Origin: a virus
Direction: 5' to 3' (one strand)
Virus record (IMG/VR): IMGVR_UViG_3300028837_000401
Span: 1-25,058 of that record
DNA length: 25,058 nucleotides
A program made the translations under genes and the position numbers. This document shows, piece after piece, positions 15,901-22,689 of this stretch. Position 1 is the stretch's first letter. Every line of letters starts with the position of its first letter. Below the pieces are notes generated by a model, which ran no database searches, was not told where the DNA came from, and saw only the letters and a program-made list of their open reading frames with translations.

Positions 15901-16194
15901 ACCGCTCCAAAGTTTGCAGCCGGAACAAATAGTTTTATCGTGCCTGGCGGGTTTCCTAATGACTCTTATCCGCTGAGAGTTGAATCAGGTGAACGGGTAA
16001 AAGTCACTCCAACAGCCAGGGCCGGGGATGAATCGAAACAACTTGCAGCAATTAACAATTCCGTCCAGGCGTTGAATATGAATCTCATATCATTAGAGCG
16101 ACAGGTCAATGTAAATGCACAAGTGAAAGTTACGGATAGAGACTTGGAATTATTAGTGCAACGATCAGAACGCAGAAATAACGGGATTCGGTAA
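12970..16194 (+). CDS. Tail assembly chaperone fused to tape measure protein
   Basis: 1074 residues in one frame. Residues 1-93 (DVEIFGRTLKLTERSVGVIYKLSE ... LKKLLSPANLRRRKNKV) look like a tail assembly chaperone, expected between tube and tape measure genes. Met94 (13249) opens the tape measure proper: ANEELATLYVDVVGRLDGLEKQLRR, long coiled coils, a hydrophobic stretch AAAAVTTVIIAV near residue 215, a 44-residue module present twice, a C-terminal hydrophobic segment (WIALKVVMGLTELITAG), Gly-rich tandem repeats, and the typical GGFPNDSYPLRVESGERV ending. The tape measure sets tail length; about 980 residues implies roughly 150 nm by the usual 1.5 angstrom per residue rule. No stop separates the two parts, but TAA overlaps the 13249 ATG in another frame. 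A separate start at 13249 is quite possible. Confidence 0.85.
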   Translation: MDGNNAVKIERKQKDVEIFGRTLKLTERSVGVIYKLSEFGSNGNPNGPIFAYVAGIADALKWNWHSLSRWKPERRKLKKLLSPANLRRRKNKVMANEELATLYVDVVGRLDGLEKQLRRAQKESEKSVGKMNKAFNKFDAKIAKMKLSELRVLRNKLQNEFQRKIKLNVSGKSLDTTRRKLAMVEGALQGVETKAPKAANIFQSAWLRAAAAVTTVIIAVRKAFSFAKEVKNAARDAEETENKFLTVFENIQDKARSTASVLATSYGMANSTAQNLLGSTGDLLVGFGFTEDAALGLSKRVNELAVDLASFQNIEGGTERASEALTKAILGETESAKALGIVIRQDTKEFKDSVEAIQKSRGVNEKQARSIVILEEAYKQSKKAVGDFARTHDQLANQERIAKEEAKKFREEIGRNLQPTFLSATKLAIKFFRAITETDLDQTIRQLGELGASAETLVRLNASNTLLKNLKAEKGIREDIAKLTFEADLGAGKKFKTFGGIPSPKFEGATEEMERFKNTLKSLQSGQLDAAARNELITNTTFELTDALKEVADIQAQGKNVPNAIKDRANALQYMIDKYSGIIANLAAMDEMTRKNTIAQKILRGEMTKTSDAFSVKLGKMNLGELGNLRNELEKELGRKIKLNVNLESLDETRHKLRLVENAIGDLDNVTDKTGDAAKERESIIENYYNTVRFMDANYVKYREAQIQQEVDAVFRATKDKDKAEQLANKRRKELNDDFLQYASSRVDENVKIQSDGNEKIIEGEGETYVERLKISKDFWEQMQEQIQNFNDLQYAAFDAFATGFESMLDTATTGREAWQEMADTFIAAVRRMIAEWIALKVVMGLTELITAGVKLISGAPSADFGPASSALAGHSGGTFQGTSKGVQKVQGFSKGTNGFIDPSSLSVPAAHTGGTFKGTSSGVEKVQGFSKGTDGFIDPSASPAARTGGTFKGTSKGVQEVQGFSKGTNGFINPWATAPKFAAGTNSFIVPGGFPNDSYPLRVESGERVKVTPTARAGDESKQLAAINNSVQALNMNLISLERQVNVNAQVKVTDRDLELLVQRSERRNNGIR
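13399..13530 (+). repeat. Tape measure internal module, copy 1
   Basis: 44 codons (fusion residues 144-187) reading KMKLSELRVLRNKLQNEF then RKIKLN and SLDTTRRKLAMVEGA. They align without gaps to 14827-14958; I count 27 identical residues of 44 by eye. Confidence 0.8.
14827..14958 (+). repeat. Tape measure internal module, copy 2
   Basis: 44 codons (residues 620-663) reading KMNLGELGNLRNELEKEL then RKIKLN and SLDETRHKLRLVENA, the partner of 13399-13530. The copies lie 1428 bases (476 codons) apart, and the DNA has diverged more than the protein. Confidence 0.8.
15592..15912 (+). repeat. Three tandem Gly-rich repeats in the tape measure C-terminus
   Basis: Three units starting at 15592, 15703 and 15808 (111, 105 and about 105 bases) each encode [HR][ST]GGTF.GTS.GV..VQGFSKGT[ND]GFI[DN]P. 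Units 1 and 2 share the identical 20-mer CAAGGTTTTTCAAAGGGTAC. A decayed fourth unit follows (AAGTNSFIVPGG). The period keeps the frame, so unit gain or loss would be tolerated. Confidence 0.85.
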
Positions 16195-17531
16195 TGTCTT
16201 ACACACGATCAAATACTTATACATGGCCTGCCGCCCATATCTCTGATAGTACAATGCAATTCGTATTGACCGTTGTCTATGAAAAAGAAACCGGGCCGTC
16301 TAGTGGATCATCTCGTAATGCCGCCGAATATGGATTATCAATTCTTGATGCTGGCAGTCTCGAATGGGCTTATGAATTTGAGGATGCACTATTGACTCCA
16401 GGAACTATGAGTATAAAAATCGGTGATCGGGATTTACTTTTACAGGATGATATTTTTGGTGATGGGCATACAAACCCGTCTATAAAATTAGAACTGAAAT
16501 TAAACGGAGAAACCGAATTCATCGGTTATGCTTTGGCATCAACGATAAAATTCAGCCAGGCGGAACGGGCTTTGACTTTTACGGCATCGCCACAGATTGA
16601 TCTGATTAACAAACAAATGGTCTATGATGAAGACGGAGATAGCCTGAATCCATTTGAGTATGATTTTTATGGTCCTTACGTGGACTATGGCCCCAAGATT
16701 TATAATATGATAGAGGATATTTTTCAACTTGTTGATTCAAGTATCACCCTCGCATCTGGCAAACTTGAAATTATTCATGATTGGATATTTAGAGGGCAAA
16801 GATATAATCCGGCGACAGGAAGATTTTTGACCGGTGTATATAAAGATGATTTTGTATTCAATGACCTGTTCGTAAATCCTACTTTAATGTACGATGATAA
16901 TTCAATAGGAATTTCCACCACAGGCGATGTTCTTAGAAGATTAGCAGCGGATTTCGGAGCGTTCACCGGGATGATCCATACAGAAAGGGCATTCTTTAAA
17001 AAGTTGTTTCATTATTCAGCTACGAATCTACAAGTAATTGATGATGTGCTTGATTGGCAACAAACATACAGATATAATTTGATAGACTACGTAAAAATAA
17101 TAAATAAAATTGAAGAGTTTTCAGGGACGCAAACATACCACGCGCCAAACGAGGATGCTTTCACGGAGCTTGCAGATAGATTCATCTCCCGGACTTCTGT
17201 AATCGGTTTTTATGTCGATGGTATTTATTCGCAAAGTAACGTTCAAGCAAGGACACAACTTCCATCACAGCATTATTATATTCAGCAGGCAAAAGACACT
17301 TCTTTTGATCCAGACTTTCAAGATCATGGTGAGCTATTATCAAATTTCTGGTATAACTTTCGTGGCGAAATAACAAGGTGTAGAGTAGATCCTTTCCGTA
17401 TAAGTGGATTAAATTATGAGTTTCTTAAAGACTTTAATTATGGCGGTTTTAAATATCAGCCTATTCGTTTGAAAAAGAATTGGGCCGAAAATGAAACTGA
17501 AATAGATGCTCTATATTTAGGAGCTGTTTAA
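16194..17531 (+). CDS. Tail tip / baseplate hub-type protein
   Basis: 445 residues, joined to the tape measure stop by TAATG. The first 150 residues are beta-rich (LEWAYEFEDALLTPGTMSIKIGDRDL; KLELKLNGETEFIGYALASTIKF; RALTFTASPQ), as in distal tail or hub domains, followed by a mixed alpha/beta body with several YN/YD-rich stretches and a final strand YQPIRLKKNWAENETEIDALYLG. Position after the tape measure is that of Dit/Tal or gp27-like hub proteins. I do not recognise a catalytic or lectin domain. Assignment is positional with weak fold support. Confidence 0.55.
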   Translation: MSYTRSNTYTWPAAHISDSTMQFVLTVVYEKETGPSSGSSRNAAEYGLSILDAGSLEWAYEFEDALLTPGTMSIKIGDRDLLLQDDIFGDGHTNPSIKLELKLNGETEFIGYALASTIKFSQAERALTFTASPQIDLINKQMVYDEDGDSLNPFEYDFYGPYVDYGPKIYNMIEDIFQLVDSSITLASGKLEIIHDWIFRGQRYNPATGRFLTGVYKDDFVFNDLFVNPTLMYDDNSIGISTTGDVLRRLAADFGAFTGMIHTERAFFKKLFHYSATNLQVIDDVLDWQQTYRYNLIDYVKIINKIEEFSGTQTYHAPNEDAFTELADRFISRTSVIGFYVDGIYSQSNVQARTQLPSQHYYIQQAKDTSFDPDFQDHGELLSNFWYNFRGEITRCRVDPFRISGLNYEFLKDFNYGGFKYQPIRLKKNWAENETEIDALYLGAV

Positions 17532-18031
17532 TGTCAATCTTTGGTGACAATGAGCCTAAAATAGTAACACTTAGCGATGTGACGATTAACCTTGACAAAA
17601 CTTTGATTGTCAAGGATGAGCCGGATTACAGAAGAATCCGTCAAGAGGATGTTGTGAGCAGTGCGGGAATCATTTACAATAATACAAGGGGAATGCACTG
17701 GCTGTTCTGGGTTACTATTCACTTGTTTAAATATTCAACGGACCACGGCGACAAGTTTGACGCCCTTTATGATACTTTAAATAAAAACGTCACTCTTCAT
17801 CGACACAGAGACAAAGATTCGTTTAAAGATTCCAATGGCAATGTGGTCCCTTTTTATTTCGCTGAAATAGTTCCATTTTATTTTGATAGTCCGAATTACA
17901 GAGATGTTTTACTTCTTAAATTTGAAAGTACGGCATTTGTCGATTTACAGAGCACTACTTTTACAACCTTAATCGCAGAAGACGAAACCCCGATCACAAC
18001 AGAAGATGGTCAGGGGATAATAGTTGCTTAA
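17531..18031 (+). CDS. Small tail tip protein
   Basis: 166 residues. TAATG junction with the preceding gene. The text KIVTLSDVTINLDKTLIVKDEPDYRRIRQEDVVSSAGIIY and the later NVVPFYFAEIVPFYFDSPNYRDVLLLKFEST suggest a compact beta protein, perhaps a tail-tip ring or fibre adaptor. The C-terminus ends LIAEDETPITTEDGQGIIVA, a short acidic motif similar to the end of the 10572-10988 product. Its stop lies 13 bases before the fibre ATG. Specific function unknown. Confidence 0.58.
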   Translation: MSIFGDNEPKIVTLSDVTINLDKTLIVKDEPDYRRIRQEDVVSSAGIIYNNTRGMHWLFWVTIHLFKYSTDHGDKFDALYDTLNKNVTLHRHRDKDSFKDSNGNVVPFYFAEIVPFYFDSPNYRDVLLLKFESTAFVDLQSTTFTTLIAEDETPITTEDGQGIIVA

Positions 18032-18044
18032 AAAGGAGTATAAA

Positions 18045-20999
18045 ATGAAACGTTTATTATTTCTTTTGGTGTTTTTGCCAACACTAATTTTTGGTCAAAT
18101 AAAAATTAGCGAAATGCTTTGGCTCAGTGCGCCGGATGATTCAACTCGGTTTGTTGTTGTCTGGGATTCATCCGGGACCAAAGTATCCCGGCAGTTCGTT
18201 TGGGACCGGCTACGCGAAGCCCTTCCCGATGATGTGACCCTTGAGATATCCGGCGGGGAAATGATCATAAAGGCAGGTGGAGTTTCAACTGCGAAGATAG
18301 CCGATTTAGCCGTGACAAATGCTAAGATTGCAACTGACGCGGTGGCCGCTGGGAATATCGCAGACGGAGGCGTTGACAATACCGCCACTCTTGCTGATTC
18401 CATTGTTTCGAAGCCGAAACTCACAGAGGCGCTTATACAATTTATTGGGGCGGGTGGAGCGATTGAAAATAGCCCTGATGAGCTTACCATTGATTTGAGA
18501 ATTGTTGGTGTTGACACAACCCTCATGGTCATGGAGGCCATGATCGACACCGTGGGGATGGGTGATGATTTTCCTTTCGTTTATGGGAATAGCCTTGACA
18601 TTCAAACAAAATTTAATTCGACAACAGGAAACCTGCAAACGTCAGGTGGGGATCATTCTTATTCTGGGAATTATCTAGTAAATACCCAAAACCTCCCCGA
18701 CATAGCAGCAGGAGCGGAGAAAACAGGGTATTGGTTTGATGGGGTGGATGATGATATAACCGTGTCTGACGATGCTGATTTGGATTTTGGTACAGGTGAT
18801 TTTTCTATTTTAACAACATGCAAGATTTATGATGGAGACGGTGCTAATACCCCTATTGTTGCAAAACATTTCGCACTTAATAATCGTGCGAACGCTCCTG
18901 CTTATTCTGTACAGTGGGCCACAGATAATAAATTATATTTATATATTGGAGCTACTGGCTTTGTACGAACAGCGGCTATAACTGGCCGGAATGACGGAAT
19001 TAAGTATTTGGCTACAGTTAGAAGTTCAACCCCTAAAGTGTACATCAATAGCGAAGATGTTACAGATGACAATTCTGGTCCAACAGTTGATGTAGACAAT
19101 GCTATAAACTTGCATTTTGCTGGCGATGCCAACAATACTGCGTTTGGAAACCTTGAAATGTATTCCACGTATATCTTCAACCTCGCCCTCACAGCCGCAG
19201 AAGTAAAGGAATACCAAAACGGCCCGGTACCTTATAAGTATCTTGGGGCGAGTCAGACGGAATTAATGCCAAATCAAGTTGATAGAGACTTTTCCGGTGC
19301 AAGCGCATGGGCCAACGTAGACATAAATGCTTATGATGAAACAGGTGATTTGACTATTACTGCAACAGCAGCGGCTCAATATTGTACTTGTCCGGTTGCG
19401 AGTGCGCCCACGACAATTGGTAAACGGTACAGGATGACATATGATCTTGCAAATATAGTTGAAACATGGACAGTGAAATCGTTTGACGGCACTCAAACGA
19501 TTGGAACAATCAGTGCAAATGGGACACAGGCTCAATTGGAATGGACAGCAACAACGACCGGTGGATATAGGATAGTATCAGTGGCAACAACATCAAGCGG
19601 CGATTTTGATAATTTCACATTAACACAAATCGGCTGTGTAGCCCAATATGAACCCCAAAACATAACCTCCACCACTTGGTTCGATGCAAGCGGGAATAAA
19701 TTAGACGGTACGGTATCCGGTGCAGTCGTTACGAATCCCCGCGAATGGCTTTTCGTCGATCAAACCGATCCAAGTGCGAACAGAAAACTTGTGTCAATCA
19801 ATAAAACTGTTTCTGGCTCACAGACGGAATTGTTTTCGATTGATGAGGATGGGGATGTGGTGATTGATGGTGGGGATGATGCTAATACCCTAACGGTAAC
19901 TAGCACATATACAGCTTATCCACAAGTACATTTGACCACAACGGGAGATAATGGAATCGGGCCGTCAATACAATTCGAATTAGATCAAGATAATCCTGCT
20001 GATGATCAAATCATTTCTATAATACAGGCCGAAGCTGATAATTCTGGTAATTCAAACCAAATATATGTAACGGAATGGACCAGGGCTGAAGATATTACCA
20101 CAGGTGACGAAGCTGGAAGCTACGACTTAAAAATAAGCATAGACAGCGACTTGAAAAGCTTTATCAAGGCCGATGGATATAATGGATCTGTCAACGAAGG
20201 AACCATCACTCTAAACGATGATTCAGAGGATGTAGACTTTCTCGTTGAATCCGACAACCTCACAAATGGTATTTTCATGCGCGGCTCTGACGGTGATGTA
20301 GACCTGGGCGGATCTTCTCCTACTGGTGATTTCCAAGTAACACGCGGAGCAGCCAATTCTTATATTGATGCTGGAGATGCCGCGTGGACAGGAACGTCCG
20401 ATAAGTCATTAAAAGAAAACATTCGGGAAATGCCTTCGCTCCTGGAAAAGCTTGATGATTTTGAAGGTCCGAAAATATGGAACTTTAAAAAAGAAAAAAT
20501 GATCGTTGAATTTCCAACCAAAGAATACACAGACAAATTAAACCGCCGAAAAGTCATTGAAAGTATGTCTGACGAACAAAAGAAAAATAATGGCGCATGG
20601 GTTGTAATCGATTCTGTGGCGAAGTATAAAACAAAAACGCGATGGGTTCAGGAAAGTGATACGGTTTTTGTTCCCGTGGTTGACACGGTTGATGTAAAAT
20701 GGAAGTATGTCAAGGAATATCAAATAACTGAATCCGAATTTGACAAACTGAAAGGTGACATGCTTGATGAAATGAGTGTTGATTGGTACAGGAATCAAGT
20801 TTCCATCGCCAATGAAGTTTCTGCCAAAACTCGATACGGTCCAATGGCCCAGGATTTCAACGGTACATTCTTTGATGATCCAAGTCGAAAAGTCTTGGAA
20901 GGCGGAAAAGTTGAAGCCGTTCAATGGAAGTTAATCATGGAGCTTTACGAAGAAATCAAGGCCTTGAAGGTTCGCGTCACTGCGTTGGAAAACAATTGA
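18045..20999 (+). CDS. Large fibre with signal peptide, LamG-like lectin domain and S74 chaperone end
   Basis: 984 residues from ATG 18045, preceded by AAAAGGAG; an upstream in-frame TTG is less likely. Order: signal peptide MKRLLFLLVFLPTLIFG with cleavage before Q18; an N-terminal attachment region; shaft repeats (AKIADLAVTNAKIATDAVAAGNIADGG); a concanavalin/LamG-type domain near 225-390 (YWFDGVDDDITVSDDADLDF); a carbohydrate-binding-like beta domain near 400-540; further beta shaft; then the S74 intramolecular chaperone from about S785-D786 (TGTSDKSLKENI), with RYGPMAQDF and a terminal coiled coil (LYEEIKALKVRVTALENN). S74 domains trimerise the fibre then cut themselves off after the Ser. 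This should be the receptor-binding fibre. A Sec signal peptide on such a protein is unexpected. The chaperone has a long Lys-rich insertion. Confidence 0.85.
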   Translation: MKRLLFLLVFLPTLIFGQIKISEMLWLSAPDDSTRFVVVWDSSGTKVSRQFVWDRLREALPDDVTLEISGGEMIIKAGGVSTAKIADLAVTNAKIATDAVAAGNIADGGVDNTATLADSIVSKPKLTEALIQFIGAGGAIENSPDELTIDLRIVGVDTTLMVMEAMIDTVGMGDDFPFVYGNSLDIQTKFNSTTGNLQTSGGDHSYSGNYLVNTQNLPDIAAGAEKTGYWFDGVDDDITVSDDADLDFGTGDFSILTTCKIYDGDGANTPIVAKHFALNNRANAPAYSVQWATDNKLYLYIGATGFVRTAAITGRNDGIKYLATVRSSTPKVYINSEDVTDDNSGPTVDVDNAINLHFAGDANNTAFGNLEMYSTYIFNLALTAAEVKEYQNGPVPYKYLGASQTELMPNQVDRDFSGASAWANVDINAYDETGDLTITATAAAQYCTCPVASAPTTIGKRYRMTYDLANIVETWTVKSFDGTQTIGTISANGTQAQLEWTATTTGGYRIVSVATTSSGDFDNFTLTQIGCVAQYEPQNITSTTWFDASGNKLDGTVSGAVVTNPREWLFVDQTDPSANRKLVSINKTVSGSQTELFSIDEDGDVVIDGGDDANTLTVTSTYTAYPQVHLTTTGDNGIGPSIQFELDQDNPADDQIISIIQAEADNSGNSNQIYVTEWTRAEDITTGDEAGSYDLKISIDSDLKSFIKADGYNGSVNEGTITLNDDSEDVDFLVESDNLTNGIFMRGSDGDVDLGGSSPTGDFQVTRGAANSYIDAGDAAWTGTSDKSLKENIREMPSLLEKLDDFEGPKIWNFKKEKMIVEFPTKEYTDKLNRRKVIESMSDEQKKNNGAWVVIDSVAKYKTKTRWVQESDTVFVPVVDTVDVKWKYVKEYQITESEFDKLKGDMLDEMSVDWYRNQVSIANEVSAKTRYGPMAQDFNGTFFDDPSRKVLEGGKVEAVQWKLIMELYEEIKALKVRVTALENN

Positions 21000-21238
21000 T
21001 GGATTTTCTGTACCACATTATACTATGCGCTTGTATCACCTTTGTCGGCGGCTGGCCGGTTGGTTTATGGTCCGGTTTTTTCCTGGAATGTGTCCAGGCT
21101 GAATACGGTCGTAATTATATTTGGAAAAAAGTATTCTGGGAAAGATTGTCAAGCGAAGATTCATGCAGGGATATGTTTGCCGATCTGATTGGTGTTGGAA
21201 TTGGGTTATTAATTCGGAAATTGATTTTGAAATCATAG
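20999..21238 (+). CDS. Small membrane protein of the lysis region
   Basis: 79 residues from ATG 20999, overlapping the fibre stop (TGATG); a start at 20924 inside the fibre gene is possible but unnecessary. Two hydrophobic segments: DFLYHIILCACITFVGGWPVGLW near the start and DLIGVGIGLLIRKLIL at the end, separated by a charged loop with WKKVFWERLSSEDSCRDMFA. The SCRDMFADLIGVGIG stretch loosely recalls the small YfiM/DUF2279 envelope proteins found in lysis cassettes of Bacteroidota phages. It could be a holin accessory or spanin-like component. Confidence 0.55.
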   Translation: MDFLYHIILCACITFVGGWPVGLWSGFFLECVQAEYGRNYIWKKVFWERLSSEDSCRDMFADLIGVGIGLLIRKLILKS

Positions 21239-21248
21239 TGAGGTTGAA

Positions 21249-21662
21249 ATGGAACCTATCAAATTAATTGTACCGGATCATAAACAATTCGGCACGATTG
21301 AAAACGGTGGAAAGCGGACATACTACAAACTCAATTGGAAGGGAGTATCTACATTCCTTGGCGTGGTCGTACTTATAATGGGTTTCGTTTTTACAGGAAC
21401 TAAGTGGGTCTTGGCCCAGACGGATACAACTAAAACAGTAAAGGTGCTTGAGGTACGGGTTGACTCGTTAGAAACAAATTCAATCCAGGTCGCCGTTGAT
21501 AATACTATGATGTGGGAATTACAAAAACGGATATATAAAAAAATAGATCCCATCGGAGCGGAAGAAACAATTGGTATGTTGGAGAAAATGCGGAAAACAA
21601 GAAAGGAACAACTGGAGAAGCAAGCCATGGCCAAAAAAGAACGTTCTAATGGTGATGGGTAA
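21249..21662 (+). CDS. Single-pass membrane protein with coiled coil (lysis accessory)
   Basis: 137 residues. A soluble N-terminal 30 residues is followed by one membrane segment (VSTFLGVVVLIMGFVFTGTKWVLA, about 31-54), then a helical coiled-coil region (VKVLEVRVDSLETNSIQVAVDN) and a Lys/Glu-rich tail. The layout resembles XhlA-type holin accessories or inner-membrane spanins, though orientation is not determined. It joins the endolysin gene by TAATG, which supports a lysis role. AGGTTGAA is a modest ribosome site. Confidence 0.58.
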   Translation: MEPIKLIVPDHKQFGTIENGGKRTYYKLNWKGVSTFLGVVVLIMGFVFTGTKWVLAQTDTTKTVKVLEVRVDSLETNSIQVAVDNTMMWELQKRIYKKIDPIGAEETIGMLEKMRKTRKEQLEKQAMAKKERSNGDG

Positions 21663-22108
21663 TGCCAACCTATTCCCAAACATCTGAAGAACGCCTTAAA
21701 TCCTGCCATGCTGATTTAAGAATAGTTTTTTATGAGATGATTAGAAAGTTTGATCATACTATAATATATGGCTATCGTTCACCTGAAGAACAATTCGAAC
21801 TGTTTAAAAGAGGCCGGAAAGAAGAAAACGGGATCTGGGTCATTGAAAATAAATTAGAAATTGTAACATATAAAGATGGGTATGAGAATAAAAGCGAACA
21901 CAACTATGAGCCTTCAAATGCTTTGGACGCAGCACCCTATCCGATCAACTGGAACGACCGGGAAAGGATGTGCTATTTCGCCGGGCACATTATGGAGAGA
22001 GCCGATAAACACGGTATCAAATTAACCTGGGGTGGTGATTGGGACAATGACACAGAGATCCGGGATCATGCCTTATCTGACCTTGTACACTTTGAGAGAA
22101 GATCATGA
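21662..22108 (+). CDS. Endolysin, M15-type L-alanyl-D-glutamate peptidase
   Basis: 148 residues, a single-domain zinc peptidase of the M15C/CwlK and T5-endolysin type. Visible signature: YGYRSPEEQFELFKRGR, then SEHNY.PS.ALDAAPYP with zinc ligands H80 and D89, WGGDW (123-127), and the final LVHFE with H143 as third ligand. It cleaves the peptide stem of peptidoglycan between L-Ala and D-Glu at the end of infection. There is no signal peptide, so it needs the holin to reach the wall. No cell-wall-binding domain is fused, normal for Gram-negative hosts. It overlaps the next gene at ATGA (22105-22108). Confidence 0.88.
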   Translation: MPTYSQTSEERLKSCHADLRIVFYEMIRKFDHTIIYGYRSPEEQFELFKRGRKEENGIWVIENKLEIVTYKDGYENKSEHNYEPSNALDAAPYPINWNDRERMCYFAGHIMERADKHGIKLTWGGDWDNDTEIRDHALSDLVHFERRS

Positions 22109-22383
22109 ACAAAAAACAAATGAAATCAATGATCACACAAGCAAGGGACGTATACAAAGAGAAACTAAATGACACCATGGTTGAATTATCGGCCATGGAG
22201 AAATTCAAATGGACCATTATAAATGGATGGGATGCAATAGACCAGGCGGTCAAATTCCGAGAATCAAGAGAGAGCAAGTGGAAACGATTTACAAAAAAGT
22301 TCTTGAAAATCTCGGAAGCTATTTTAATGATTGCCGCGTATTTTGCAGCCCGTAAATTACCTATCGCAAAACTCATAAATTGA
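22105..22383 (+). CDS. Small protein with C-terminal membrane segment (lysis region)
   Basis: 92 residues: an amphipathic charged helix region (QMKSMITQARDVYKEKLNDT; FRESRESKWKRFTKKFLK) and one C-terminal hydrophobic stretch (ISEAILMIAAYFAARKLPIAKL). It has no cysteine for lipidation. Coupled to the endolysin by ATGA and followed by the holin-like gene after 11 bases. It could be a tail-anchored lysis regulator. No family recognised. Confidence 0.58.
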   Translation: MNKKQMKSMITQARDVYKEKLNDTMVELSAMEKFKWTIINGWDAIDQAVKFRESRESKWKRFTKKFLKISEAILMIAAYFAARKLPIAKLIN

Positions 22384-22394
22384 AGGAGCAAACA

Positions 22395-22559
22395 ATGAAT
22401 AAGAAATGGTATGCATCAAAAACGATCTGGGTAAATGCAATTGCAATCGTCGGGATTATTGTGGCTGGCAAAGAATTCGATCCTCAGATCGTTGCGACCG
22501 TGTTGGCGGTTGTCAACTTTGCCTTGCGAGCTTTAACCAAAGAAAATATCACCTGGTAA
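22395..22559 (+). CDS. Holin-like small membrane protein
   Basis: 54 residues from ATG 22395 to TAA 22557-22559, with GAAGGAG eight bases upstream. MNKKWYASKTIWVNAIAIVG gives a first membrane segment, then IVAGKEFDPQIVATVLAVVN a short loop and second segment, ending ALRALTKENITW. The short W-SKT-W-N opening, two helices around a DP turn and the LR..T...I.W ending fit a common type of small phage membrane protein annotated as holin. It is the last gene of the late operon, directly before the terminator. The assignment is by pattern and place. Confidence 0.65.
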   Translation: MNKKWYASKTIWVNAIAIVGIIVAGKEFDPQIVATVLAVVNFALRALTKENITW

Positions 22560-22582
22560 AAACTCCCACTTGCTCCTCCGCC

Positions 22583-22609
22583 AGGTCCGGCGTAAAAGCC
22601 GGGCCTTTA
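22583..22609 (+). terminator. Rho-independent terminator of the late operon
   Basis: AGGTCCGGC (22583-22591) pairs with GCCGGGCCT (22598-22606), nine pairs with one G-U, loop GTAAAA, followed by TTATTAT. It lies 23 bases after the holin-like stop and 39 bases before the next promoter. Confidence 0.85.
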
Positions 22610-22647
22610 TTATAAGCCCCGCTAATAATAATTATTAGAATATTTAA

Positions 22648-22679
22648 TTTGACAATGCTTGACAGATTGATTATCTTTG
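22648..22679 (+). promoter_or_regulatory. Promoter of the second transcription unit (Bacteroidota-type and sigma70-like)
   Basis: TTTG (22648-22651), 20 bases, then TATCTTTG (22672-22679) fits the Bacteroidota -33/-7 pattern TTTG and TAnnTTTG. The same bases read TTGACA (22649-22654), 17 bases, TATCTT (22672-22677), a good sigma70 match. The predicted start is about 22685, a few bases before the first hairpin. Confidence 0.75.
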
Positions 22680-22689
22680 TTTGGAAATT

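Noticed and set aside
15592-15912. CRISPR-like array
   Set aside because: The periodic units are coding, in frame and about 105-111 bases long, with no repeat-spacer structure.
15545-15976. Alternative + frame of 143 codons over the Gly-rich repeats
   Set aside because: It only mirrors the tandem DNA repeats of the tape measure and has no start signal.
18045-20999. Diversity-generating retroelement target in the fibre
   Set aside because: No reverse transcriptase or template repeat is visible and the C-terminus is an S74 domain, not a variable C-type lectin end; it could only be ruled in from outside this window.
22406-22615. 69-codon frame overlapping the holin-like gene
   Set aside because: Cys/Arg-rich out-of-frame text running into the terminator hairpin; the 54-residue product at 22395-22559 has a better ribosome site and membrane segments.
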